Program-made: the position numbers and the translations under genes
DNA from: Gremmenia infestans
Taxonomy: Eukaryota; Ascomycota; Leotiomycetes; Helotiales; Hamatocanthoscyphaceae
Assembly: GCA_032629725.1 (NCBI GenBank)
Contig: JAFEVB010000005.1
Location: 186,001 to 250,000, forward strand
DNA length: 64,000 bases
Reading direction: 5' to 3'
Shown here: positions 45,430 through 56,821 of the stretch, piece after piece
Numbering within the stretch: position 1 is the first letter of the stretch
Layout: each line of letters begins with the position of its first letter
The notes under the pieces: generated by a model
The model's input: the letters and a program-made list of their open reading frames with translations, nothing else
Databases searched by the model: none
Told to the model about the DNA's origin: nothing

Positions 45430-46008
45430 TTTGTTCGAGACTCGAGCAACAAAGGTAGCTTTCTTTTGTGTCAAGATGTAACCAAAACTACTCTTGCACC
45501 TAAGAGTGAACAGAACCAGGGAAGTTCACAAGAGTTGTAATGTAAGTACCGGTAGTCGAAGCACCAGATGCGGGGAGAATTCAAACGGGGGGAGAGTCCG
45601 CTTCTTAAAGGCTAGAGATATTTCCTTACAATCCACCTCCCCTGCCCTGATAGTCACTCTACTATGCAACTTTCCATACGACTTATACCCGTAGGTTACC
45701 TTTTTCTGGCGACCCCCCTGTTACTACCAACATACAACGATCCTATTGGTGGGCATTCGGGGATATATTTGGACCGGGGTTCGGCCCGCATGGCTCCTTC
45801 TCCTCAGAAGCGGCCGCCGATGATGCATCGTTTCGTTTCGTCCGATCAAGACGGAGGAGCGAGAGCAAGCTTAAGCGCATGGAAAGCAATCATCACGTGG
45901 CTGTCCACTCATCAAACGCTCCTGCAGTCCAATCGACACTTGCCCCTTACGCCCGTTCTTTCGTATTCGAATTATCAACTTTGTGGCCTTCTCCTCAATC
46001 CTTGCAAT
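45430..46008. promoter_or_regulatory. Divergent promoter, MFS transporter and Zn2Cys6 regulator
   Basis: This 579-nt region contains several CGG-type half sites, for example near 45590-45600, in the cluster 45773-45790 (accggggttcggcccg) and at 45809-45820 (aagcggccgccg). These are the triplets Zn2Cys6 factors bind, but no spacing was validated. Confidence 0.4.
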
Positions 46009-49000
46009 ATGTCTGATCTGTTGTCCGTCTCTGCCCAAGTAAATACCCCTGAGTGGCATCCAGCCTCTTCGAAGCTAGCGCCCAAGCCCGTTCGACGAAG
46101 AGAAAAGATTCAGCTCTCCTGTATTCTATGCCGACAAAAGAAGTTATTTGTCCCTCTCTAAGTACTAAACCTCGTTCTGATTGATTGGTTAGGTTGAAGT
46201 GTGATCGCAATCAGCCATGCCGCTCGTGTTCTGGTCGCGGCTTAGCAAGCTCGTGTACTTATGTTCTTCCATCGACACATGCACAACGGAACATGCCAAA
46301 CTCTGATTCTGGTATTTCAACCAAGATTAACCAGTTGGAGCAACTAGTTGTCTCACTCATGAAGACCTTGGATACCACGAAGCAAGCGGAACAACAGCGA
46401 GCAGCTTCTGTTGAGACAACATCGTCAGCGAACACCGGCCCTTTCAAAACCCACGAGCCCATCTCAGGTTCTAGATCGGATGCTGACGATGAGAGTAATT
46501 TGTCAGAGACATTTGGAAGGATAGCTCTAGAGAATGCCGAGACCAACTTTGTTAATAGCGCTCACTGGACAGCTATCCTCGACGGTGTGAGTATATTTCT
46601 ATGCTTACATTGAGGGACCGCTGGTTAATGGATCTAGATTTCTGAGCTTAAGGACCATTTTGACGATGATGAAAGCCAAATACAATGTGCCTTTACTGAT
46701 ACAAACGTCACGGGCCCTGACGGACCAGAATTGCTTTTCGGGGCCAAGAACCATGCAAGTAGAGAGGAAATACTTGCTGCCATTCCTCCAAGGACTGTTG
46801 TAGATCGACTGATATCCAGATACTTCAATGCAATGGATATGGCGCCTGGTAAGCATACTTAGCAACGAGTATGAGGGATCAATGGTCTGAATCAATCTTT
46901 AGCTATAATCCATAGTCCAACGTTTCTGAAAGAGGTAAGCGCTTCTTTGGATTACCATGTTCAACAAAGTGGAACTGATTTAGATAGTACGAGAGATTCT
47001 GGGAAAGTCCCTCTACAGCACCAGTGATATGGCTGGGTATTCTGGTAGGTTGATTACTCCACCCGAACTCTTGAAGCGTCCTCCGGGACAATATCTCTAT
47101 GCTTTCACTCTTCCTTTTCTAAATATTCCATGCTAATCCGAGACTGATTAATAGTTTAGTATGATGTGTCTAGCAATCCATTTTCAATATCTATCTCAAA
47201 AGGACCCTGGAGTCATGTATCAATCCCTAGATTGGCCACAAGATCCTCAATACCTGATGAATATTTATCGAGAGAAAGTAGTGCAATGTCTTGTTCTCGG
47301 GAAGTACACCAAGTCGGTGCCTTATAGCGTCGAGGCCCTTCTCCTTTATTTCACTATCGAGAATTTCCGAAACAAGGACATGCAAGCCGGGTGTGTATGT
47401 AAAATGCCCAACCATATTGTTCCCTTACGTTCACAGATGCAGGAGTTCAAAGATCCCGCAGGAGTCTGGGATTCTAAATGCTCCCGAAATGCAAAAGTTT
47501 CTTGATTAGGCAATGCTGACTTCATCAATTTGCAGTGGGTTCTAATGGGTGTCATTACTCGCATAGCAATGCGTATGGGTATGTCATATTTTCCTCTTGA
47601 GCTCGCATTTATGTGAAAGCTGAGCTGTCAAATTGTTCTTGAGGAGTGTCCAAGAGTTCTTCTCTTCAACTACGGGAACTTCTCTTAAAGCCTATATTAA
47701 CTCTGCCAGGCTACCACCGCGATGCAACAAATTTCCCTAGAATCTCACCTTTCAATGGAGAAATGCGACGCAGAGCATGGACAATGATTACTCACCTTGA
47801 TATGGCTACATCATTAGCAGTGTGAGGAGAACTGTCTCTTTGATTCTACCTTGTCCCCTTCTGTTCTGTCTCGTCTCATGTGCTCTAACTCCTAGAATTT
47901 CCTAAACTGGAAACAGCGGCCTCCTCGACCCCCGAAACGGTCTTGAACAGAAAATAGCTAACTCTCAGTGATCTAGTGGTTTACCGCGCATGATTCGCGA
48001 TGGGGAAGCAGACACCACGGAAGCCCGCAGCTTGTTCGACGAAGACCTCGACAAGTACATGGTAGAACTACCCCCCTCTCGGCCTGAAACAGATATAACG
48101 CCAATACTGTATATGAACATCAAAGGTAGACTACTCTCTGCTCGATCCCAGATCGGAGACCAAAGCAGCTCCACCAGAACAGTATCATATGCGGAAGTCA
48201 TGCGCCTTGACAAACTTTTACACGACACACAGGCTACCATACCAACAGCGTTACAAACGCGGCCATTAAAAAACTCAATTAACGTCTCAACCGACGTAAT
48301 AATGCAGCGCATATATCTAGCCATCCTCGGCCACAGTGCTCACTGCACCCTACATCGGAAGTACCTCATACCTGCAAGAACGGACGCTCGATACAAAGAT
48401 TCCCGCCAGGCATGTATAGACTCCGCCATTGAGCTTTTGAACTACCAGCTTCTACTCCATGAAGAGACACAGCCTGGTGGGCATCTAAGCGAGGATCGAT
48501 GGAAGATTTCTGCAATCCTCAATCATGACTTCCTACTTGCTTCAACTATCCTGTGTTTGGATCTTGACTATGGCATAGAAACCAAGAATGTAGAAAGTAA
48601 CGAAGAAAAGATTACCAGGCAATCTGTAGAGAGAGCTTTGATCGGATCCTACAATGTTTGGTTGACGAAGTGCGACGAGTCGCGCGAGGCTCAAAAAGCA
48701 TGTGAAGCCATCAGGATAGTAATGGGGAAATCGGAGCGAGACAATACGACTGCGTCAGAAGTAGCAGCTGGAAATATTGAAGAGGTTCCTTTCGAATGTT
48801 CTCAAATGGGCACGTACATCTTTTCGCTCTATATTATTGGCATCGACTAACCGTCAACGCAGCACCTGCTCCTTCCAGCTTCCCACCACTACCTCAAGCA
48901 AACTACCCGGATGACTTTGGCACTTTTCCAGCGATATACAACCAAGTCCCAGAGTACACTGCACCGCTTGCCGAAAACTTCAATGATGGCGCCAATGATG

Positions 49001-49181
49001 TGGTCTGGGTGCGTATTCTCGGCCCCCTAGCTGATTATGAGATGATACTAACTAACACCTCTTCCAGGAGAACTGGGATACCCCATTTCAAGGGCAGGAA
49101 GATTTAGACAATCTACTGAATGCGGATTACGGCCTTGGGGGGTTTGATGATGCAAGTCTTTGGATGGATGTAAAGCTGTAA
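46009..49181 (+). CDS. Zn2Cys6 transcription factor with fungal-specific middle domain
   Basis: Eleven exons were reassembled: 46009-46142, 46193-46586, 46638-46848, 46903-46934, 46988-47044, 47155-47394, 47536-47578, 47710-47821, 47977-48813, 48879-49008 and 49068-49181 (767 residues). The zinc cluster CILCRQKKLKCDRNQPCRSC...C (spacing 2-6-5-2-8) is split by intron one right after RQKK, a common position. A heptad-like stretch (INQLEQLVVSLMKTLD) may dimerise. The fungal_trans domain follows, with WVLMGVITRIAMRMGYHRD and MRRRAWTMITHLD. The C-terminus WENWDTPFQGQEDLDNL...GLGGFDDASLW is acidic and aromatic, likely activating. Intron 9 is the least certain boundary. An open frame upstream of 46009 could add residues but lacks homology. 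It probably controls the divergent transporter. Confidence 0.85.
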
Positions 49182-50301
49182 GAGTTTGGGAAATAAATTG
49201 TTTCCTGGCTTTAATTTGTGGGTGGTGTTACCGGGAACATTACATTGTAGCTCTAAAAGGGGGGCGCGAAACTTGCAACCTTGGGGAATATGTTATTTAT
49301 GGGGCTAGGCAGTGCAGTATTGCAGCTCGGAAATGAATAAGTACCTTAATAGATAAGTAAATCTACCATGAATAATTGCATGCAGTATCGTCACACCTCC
49401 CCCGACCACATTCCTCCCATCTTAACCAAATGACATATTTCAATCTCTTCTATTTTGTTGGGAAAGAACGGAACACTAAATTCGCCTATGTAGGTACATA
49501 CCTCCCTACCTTCACAAGCTCACAAGCTCACGTTCTAGCTAGGCTTAGCATCTACCTCATCCAACCTTTCAGGATAGATGGACGGCGTGAACCGGTCCTG
49601 ACTAACTGACTAACTAACTCCCTAGGTGCCAGGAGATTAATGAATGCATGACATGACGTATCGTGAAACTGTGAATAGAAAGTATATTATGGTAATGACT
49701 TATATGACATGACAGCAAGTGTAGTCTTCGGGTCCGAATTTAGTTTTTGTAGGTAAGGGGGGTTTGCCGCGAGGCGAGGCGACGCTGGATGACTATTCGG
49801 TGAGGAAGGGTAGGGTAAGGGTAAGGGCAAGGTGAAATTGGGATGGGATGGGATGAAAGGTATGTATGTATGTTGTAGATAGGGGTTCGAGCAGCGAGGT
49901 GGCTATACGGCTGGCTGGTTTATCTATGGATGGAGTTGCTACTTTAATGTCTGAGTTCTATGGTTTCGCATGTCCTTCATTATATGGTAGCCCAGGGCTA
50001 CTTAGCCGTCTGGCGGAGGATGGCAGAATAAAGGAGGGAGGTAGCTACGGATCTTGAGCCTCGCAAAAAAATTTCTTTTATAAACGAAAATGGCACTTGT
50101 TGGCAGAGAAAATGAGCATGAAAACTTTCTCTTAAATTCAAGATACTTAACAAAAAATGGAAAATCTCCTTTTTAAGTACTCTATTTGTCTGAAAACTCC
50201 CCACAAATAAATGATGCCGACAAATCTCCAGCCAAACCCTCCTTATCCAAAATGCACACACCAATCCAAATTCCCGAGTTCCCATGTATACAGAATATGA
50301 C
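49182..50301. other. Intergenic between convergent genes
   Basis: This 1.1 kb contains G-rich short tandem stretches (gggta-like units around 49807-49830) and a gtat run near 49860. No gene is supported. Confidence 0.5.
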
Positions 50302-51801
50302 TTAGGCTTGCACAGCTTGACCGTTGACGTTGCCATCAATCTTCCGCTTCTTACCCAGGGTCATCTTGTCGTCCGAATCGACAACCATAGCCTCGCTGAT
50401 ATCCTCGACGGGTTCCGTGCTGGCGACAACTTCGGTACCAGTGACGGTAGGGAAGGGCGTGAGGACCTTGGTGATATCACCCCACCACTTCTCGCCGAAG
50501 CGCTTGTACCAGTCTACGGTGATGGCCATGCCGTCGGAGAAGCTGGTCTTCTGCTCCCACCCGAGCTGGCGCAGCTTGGTGCCGTCGACGGCGTAGCGGT
50601 GGTCGTTGAAGGGACGGTCGACCGTGTGCTTGACCCATTTGTGGAGCTCCTCTTGCGTCTCGTGGGGGAGGTCGAGGTAGGTGAGGAGTTTTGAGCAGAG
50701 GGTCAAGTTGGAGATTTCGTCGTAGGAACCGACGTTGTAGATTTGGTCCATTTGGCCCTTGTGCAGAATCGTGTCAAAGGCATCTGCGGCATCTCCAGCA
50801 TAGAGGTAGCGTCTAGTGGGTGTTCCATCTCCGTGGAGAACGACTGGCTGGCGTCTGTGGAGCAGCAAGCTGAATTTAGGAATGATCTCTGGAATTTGGT
50901 TAGCAATTGCTTTTTCTCCATTCACAGTATTCACTACATACTCTCTGGGTATTGGTGAGGTCCGTAGACATTGTTGCTTCGTACAATGATCACTGGCAGC
51001 TTGAAAGACTTTTGGTACGAGTGTACCAACATCTCAGCGGCGGCCTTACTGGCGGCATAAGGGTTCGTAGGAGCCAAAATGCTGGTCTCTAGCAGATCAT
51101 CGGCATCATCTCTGACCTCTCCGTATACCTCATCGGTGGATATGTGGATGAACTTCTTGATTCCGACCTTCTTGGCACTCTCCAAAAGTACGTGAGTACC
51201 GTACACATTAGTGTGGGTGAAAGCGTACGAGTTACCAAAACTCAAATCGACGTGGGATTGCGCGGCGAAATGGAAGACAGTATCAATGTTGTGGCGCTCC
51301 AGGCAGTCCATGACCTCGGAGGGGTTTGTAATATCGCCATGGTAGAAGGTGAAGTTGCGCTTGTCCTGGAGGACGCGCGTGTTGTTCAAGGACGCGCAAT
51401 AGTCGAGCTTGTCGAAGGAGACGATATTGTACGCGTTGGGGTAGGTCAAGGTGAGATGTCGTACCAGCCAGCATGCGCTGTGATTGTTAGAAGAATGCCG
51501 TATAGGGAGTACAGACCGAGCTGTTGGGTACGGGTCCTTACATAAATCCCGCGCCTCCTGTGATCATAATGTTCTTGACATCTGGCAATGGCTCGTACTT
51601 GGTGCTTCCCGTCAAGACGGGCGCATCTTTCCACACCCCAAAGTCCTCGAAGAATTTGTTTGCCCCGGTATTCGAGTCTGCTGGAGCTGCAAAGGGGATT
51701 GAGTTAGCAAGTGTGATGTGGAATAAATTGAAGTATGCGTGGGGTAATAAAATATCCCACTTACTAGGAGGTGCTCCATTTGTTGAGTGCTTGTCTGCCA
51801 T
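50302..51801 (-). CDS. UDP-glucose 4,6-dehydratase (RmlB-like, UDP-rhamnose pathway)
   Basis: This extended short-chain dehydrogenase converts UDP-glucose to UDP-4-keto-6-deoxyglucose, the first step to UDP-rhamnose, as shown for Botrytis and Magnaporthe homologues. Minus-strand exons 51765-51801, 51542-51686, 50942-51477 and 50302-50888 give 434 residues. The NAD-binding loop TGGAGFIACWLVRHL is split by intron two. The catalytic pair lies in HISTDEVYGEV (Asp-Glu of 4,6-dehydratases) and the YxxxK is NPYAASKAAAEM. SNNVYGPHQYPEKIIPKF and PTRRYLYAGDAADA are diagnostic of RmlB-type enzymes. Beyond the usual length there is an N-terminal lead of about 55 residues and a C-terminal tail of about 50, ending with a basic KKRKIDG stretch. 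The second enzyme (epimerase/reductase) is not in the window. A nucleotide-sugar transporter is divergent from it. Confidence 0.9.
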
Positions 51802-53533
51802 TGCGATTTGGAGCGGAGGATTAACGATTGAGAAGTGAAGATTGTGGAAGATATATAGAGTCCAAGAATTGCAATTGAAATTTGAGATTGTATCCCCAGG
51901 AGGCCAGATGGTGTGAAGTGTGTGATACGGAGTGAGAGTGATAAACCAGTGAGAGGAATGCGTAAACGCTAGAGGAGAGGGGCGGTGTGTAGCTAATTTA
52001 AGCGATAAGATAGTATGAGTAAGGTGAGGTAAGGTAGGGTAGGGTAGGTAGGTTCCTAGGCTAGGGTATGGTAGCTCGTAAGTAAGGTAGGGTGCAGTAG
52101 TCAGCTCTTTCTACAGTACCACCAGAAAAGGAGTCGGAAGATGAAAAGAAATATAGTATATATATATAGATGAAATAAAGATAATAATAAAGATGATAGA
52201 TGATAGGTAAATAAATGCCAAAGTCCAGTTTAATAAAAAGTACCTACTCTATATCTATCTATAGTTTCCCGATTTAGAGAGAGGCTCAAGTAAAAATGCA
52301 AAACATAGGATTCAGGGGTTAGACTCAGCCTGGCGACCTGGAGGGGGCTGAATCGCACATGGGACGAAATGGACGAAATGAGGGCACACGTCAGGAGATT
52401 GCACTGTCAGCCAAGGCCCACGGAGGAGTTGAGAGGAAGCACGTTTCTTGACTTCCTATTGGTGATTATTGAGTCTTGACAGCTTAGAAAATTTAAAAAT
52501 AACCGGTCAAATAAGGGCCCTGGAATTCGATATTACGGTAGGGTACTCTTCTTCTTGCTGCCTCGATCCTTTCGCAAAGGTTTACTACGAAGAAAGTCTA
52601 TGGAAACGATACGTTTCATGTCATTGGCCGTATGAACGATAGAATCCTACTCCGTACAGGTAATTATAACATCACGGCGATTTATGAAAATCCCTGCTGT
52701 GTTTAGTAAACACTTCGTTGTGCGGAGTACTAGCCAGTCTAGCCCAAGGTAGGGATAATACGAGTAGGTAGATACCTAAGATACCTTGTAGGTAAATTTA
52801 TATACTTACTATTTCACTAGGTTTTCCACGTGCTCGGGTCAAACTACCATGGATATTCAACAGCGTTACACCAATACGGTACACCAATACGACAGTCCTC
52901 GTACTCCTAAATGTATTCGGTATCGATAAGGGATAACTATAACTCGTAATACCTTACGACCCAACCTGCGAACTTGAAACTTGAGGTTAATTGTTCTTCC
53001 TACTAAATTTACCGAGTAGCGACTCACCAGACTCAACCAGTCAAGGATTAATAGACACCCCTTCCCTTCTTACGAAGATCTGATCCACGACGCCATATTT
53101 AGACTGCAAGGAAGGAGCTAAGGCTGAAGGGCTACTAGTCTAAATTACCTAGTCTAGTCTAGTCTAGTCTAGTCTAGTCTAGGTACTACGCCGTCGGCAC
53201 GAGTACAGTAAGGTACGGCCCCCTTACGGAGCGGCGTATTATTAGTTGGCATTCCGACGAGGAGGAGCACGCATCCAGAACAAGGCCGTGTTATTTCGAT
53301 ATCTCCGCACTACTTGTACCCTAACACCTCACACCCTGTCTTCAGATGAGATAATATATTATTCAAAGCTGCTCTGCTCTTCCCTTCCTACCACGGGCAT
53401 CTTCTCATCCTCTCCTAGGACTTTTCATCTGATCGTATCTCTATTCTGTCTCTACTCGTATATATCCTCTTCTATTCTATCCTACCGGTATCCGGATATA
53501 TTTCATCCCACCCACCCCCTCTAGACATACACA
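51802..53533. promoter_or_regulatory. Divergent upstream region of dehydratase and nucleotide-sugar transporter
   Basis: This 1.7 kb region is without genes. It holds gtagg-type tandem runs (52021-52055), tactccgtac palindromes (52648-52657 and a half copy at 52723-52730) and a pentanucleotide repeat at 53149-53182. A pyrimidine-rich leader directly precedes the transporter start. Shared control of the two genes is possible but the distance is large. Confidence 0.45.
53149..53182. repeat. Pentanucleotide microsatellite (CTAGT)n
   Basis: There are nearly seven perfect copies of ctagt/agtct, about 350 nt upstream of the nucleotide-sugar transporter start. Confidence 0.95.
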
Positions 53534-54958
53534 ATGGCACAAGATCATGCGCCCTCTTCCAGCTCATCGGCTACGAATATTTCTTTCGACGACAACGAGA
53601 AGCATGCGGTCGATGCAAGCTTTGTCAAGGTGAAAGCTGCCGACGATGTGGAGCAAGGGGACGAGGTTGAGCGGGCTGAATTACTGCCTGCGGACGAGGA
53701 GAAGCCCGCGCCTGCGAAGCCCGACAACTCGACGCGAACAGCAGTCATATGGATGGTGGTCAACACATTAGCTACTATTGGAATTGTGAGTTCGACGACG
53801 CCATCCCCGCTCTTTTGGGGTGTGTAGCTAATTCTCGCGATTCTTCCAGGTCTTTACAAACAAGGCCATCTTCTCCGATCCTTCACTGAAACTTGCCCAA
53901 CTTACATTCGCGGCCTTCCATTTCTTTATAACATGGCTCACACTTTTCACCCTCTCGCGACCTCGATTCGCCATGTTCGTACCAAGACGGGTCGCAATCA
54001 CGGAGATTATTCCGTTGGCAGTTGCTATGGCTCTGAACGTCATTCTGCCCAACCTGTCACTCGCATTTTCGACTGTGACCTTTTACCAAGTTGCGCGAAT
54101 TCTGCTCACGCCGACGGTCGCCCTCATGAACTTCGTCCTATACAAATCCACTTTGCCTAGAATGGCTATTTACGCATTGATTCCAGCTTGCGCCGGCGTA
54201 GGAATGGTTTCATATTATGATTCCAAGCCATCCGCAGATGCTAATGTCAAGACTACAAGCTCGCTGGGGGTCATTTTCGCCTTTGCGGGTATTTTTGCAA
54301 GCTCCTTGTACACGGTCTGGATTTCCAGCTACCACAAGAAGCTCCAAATGAACAGCATGCAATTGCTGTTCAACCAGGCTCCTCTAGCAGCTTTCATGCT
54401 TCTCTACGTTATCCCTTTTGTCGATACTTTCCCAGTCTGGACTGAATTGCCAGTAAATCGTTGGGTCATGATTGGAATGGTATGTTTTCAACTACTGATA
54501 TTTCATTCCAAAATTCGCAGACGGCAGCTGACATGTGATACAGTCCGGCTTCTTTGCCTGCATCATCAACATGTCACAATTCTTCATCATTGCACAGACC
54601 GGTCCAGTATCCAGCACAGTAGTTGGTCACGTCAAGACGTGCACCATCGTGGCGATAGGTTGGATTACATCCGGACGTGCAGTTGGAGACAAAGCTGTTC
54701 TCGGAGTATTTGTTGCTATTAGCGGCATAATTGCGTAAGTTCTACTCTAAACATAACTATTTCTACCCCGCTTCCCCATTCTCCCTGTCGATATATCTCG
54801 ATTATCCATGCTTTCAGGATGCTGGAGAACTTGATTCATGTCTTCTCATCACTATCCAAAACACAATTCGTAATCCCATCCGTCATCATGGACTAACAAA
54901 TTGTTACAGATACTCGGTGGTAATGTTGAAACACAAGGCCCAGCAAGGAAAATCGTGA
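53534..54958 (+). CDS. Nucleotide-sugar / triose-phosphate translocator family transporter (SLC35E-like)
   Basis: Exons 53534-53785, 53850-54479, 54544-54734 and 54910-54958 give 373 residues, normal for the TPT family of drug/metabolite transporters. About 70 acidic, low-complexity residues precede ten hydrophobic helices. Characteristic stretches are VFTNKAIFSDPSLKLAQLTF, LPNLSLAFSTVTFYQVARI with the Lys/Arg after TLPRMAIY, and the C-terminal TGPVSSTVVGHVKTCTIVAIG. The nearest families I know are human SLC35E3 and the plant NST-KT group, which includes UDP-rhamnose/UDP-galactose transporters of the Golgi. The short Lys-containing tail (LKHKAQQGKS) could be an ER or Golgi sorting signal. Position next to the UDP-glucose 4,6-dehydratase makes UDP-rhamnose a reasonable candidate substrate, an inference only. 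Confidence 0.85.
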
Positions 54959-55521
54959 CCTTATCAAAGTCCCCCCACCTTGGTGCGAGGCGAGGATAGC
55001 GTACAAGTTTCGTAACCTCATTTGAGACACGTGTTATTTGTACGCCCAAATTACAGCACCTCTTACATGCTCTATACTTTTCTCTTGCACATATACAGTA
55101 TACTACATGGGAATTCTCTGGGAGTGCAAGGCGTTTCTTGGCTATCATTTTTCGATGGCGTGGCGGTGGTGATATGATATACTATGTGATCTTTGGGTAT
55201 ATCCATTTGAAATAGACAGAACGATAGATACCTTATGAATGTTTCTGAGACGGGAAATTACCTTTGTGAGATGTGACTGTCCTCACTTGGCATGTGAGTC
55301 TTCTGATATGGCGAGATGCGAATTGGTTGATCTACACCAGATGCCCTGCAACTCCTTAATCCAGAGAAAGAACTGGTATACAGAAAAATGCTGACTTACA
55401 CTCCTTTCTCCAGTCGTTACATACGCAGAACAGGTGCTTCGAAGACCCCTAGTAGATGGGCAATCGCAAAACAGAATCGCTTTCGCCGTCAAACGGGCTT
55501 CGAACTACATAATCCTCTACC
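54959..55521. other. Intergenic between convergent genes
   Basis: This 563-nt spacer lies between the transporter and the first DUF5672 gene. No feature was seen. Confidence 0.5.
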
Positions 55522-56821
55522 TTACCATGGGGATAGATCTGCTGGTAACATGGGGTACTCCTCTCCATCAATGACTTCCGTCTCCCCACCTCTACCTAGA
55601 ATGCCATCCAAGGCCTCTTCACCCCGCTTCCACGCACCACCACAATCTCCAGGGACGAACTTGGCAGCGTCCATCTGGAGCATAATCTTGACCTCGGGGC
55701 AATAACCCCAGATATGCTTCCTCTGCTCCGGCGTGCCCCAAATGCCACCATGCAGCATGCTTCCACTACCACCAGTATGATACCCCATCGGTTCATAAAA
55801 CCCATCCCTCCAATCATCAATGCCCTTGACCAACTCTCCCGCCATACTCGGATCCTTCCCCTTCCCTTTGCCCTTTCCCTTCCCCTTCTTCTTCCTCGCA
55901 GCCTCAGCAACCTTCTCAGCCTCCCCACTAAACATCTCCCCCGAAAACGTCAAGCTCGCTGTCCCATTCGCCAGCTTCGCCCCCGGCCGATGGCCCAATC
56001 GATCCGTCAACCACACATCCTCTGGCTCCGAGCCAGGCTTCCTTTCTTGATTCCTCAATACATCAATAATACTACTCACACGCCTCAGACTCAGTCCCCC
56101 GTTCCCCCCAAACCGCCCAGTCGGGTTCCACGGCGCGCCCACCCAGTCGTAGTCCAGCCAGCTGTCCAGACTCTGCCGACTGTTCGCGCATAACATGCTG
56201 TCGGTCTGGAAGATCAACAGCCATTCCGCGGGCTGCAACACTACTTCGTAGAGCCAGAGCGTGGTTAAGAAAGTGGATATTTCTTCTTGCGAGCCGGTCG
56301 TCATGTTTGCTGGGATGTAGGAGAGGTCGAGTTTTCCGGCGGTGATGTGGTTGCGGATGCTGCGGGACGCGTTGAGAGACGCGACAGATTCGAGGGAGCC
56401 CATGAAGCGGAAGCGCCAGTCGGGAGGGACTACGGACATGAAGTGCAGCATTAGAGGCGCGAGGGTGGGGCCGGGCCGGTTTTCGATCAGGAGGGCTACT
56501 TTGGAGGCGTTGTAGGGTGAGGTTTGGGGGGTGTGGGTGTCGGTGTTGTATTCTAGGCTTATGCTGGGGATTGTTGGGAGCGAGGGAGGGTCTGGGATGG
56601 AGGGTTGGAGGAAGAAGAAGCTGAGGATGCTGCGGGTTTTCATTTAGTACTTTCTGTTTAAGAAAAGAGATAGAAGAGATTGTTTACCATAATGTAAAAA
56701 TGACTCCAGCAACGCGCATCCGTCGTGTAGTTTTATGCCATCCTGCAAGTCCGGTTGTTTTGATATACTCCCATACATCGTCAACAGTCATCTCGCCCGG
56801 CGAGCTCGCTGAAGACGCCAT
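55522..56821 (-). CDS. DUF5672 putative glycosyltransferase, copy 1
   Basis: Minus-strand exons 56688-56821 and 55522-56629 give 413 residues with a short cytoplasmic part, one membrane helix (MRVAGVIFTLCILSFFFL) and a lumenal domain. Family blocks in order: NASKVALLIENRP, HFMSVVPPDWRFRFMG, AEWLLIFQTDSMLCANS (a DS-containing motif that could bind metal or nucleotide), DYDWVGAPW, GGNGGLSLRR, EPEDVWLTDRL and a C-terminal WGYCPEVKIML. DUF5672 proteins are described as glycosyltransferase-like and are mostly uncharacterised. Between the last blocks is a simple Lys-Gly repeat (KKKGKGKGKGKGK) absent from the two paralogues here. The splice at TG/C restores the membrane helix. Lumenal Golgi location and use of a nucleotide sugar imported by the neighbouring transporter are inferred. 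Confidence 0.82.

Noticed and set aside
49807..49830. Telomere-like gggta/ggtaa units
   Set aside because: Units are irregular, short and internal, flanked by ordinary genes; not a telomere or subtelomere.
52021..52055. gtaggta/gggta runs that look telomeric
   Set aside because: Imperfect and short; simple-sequence DNA in a promoter region is enough to explain them.
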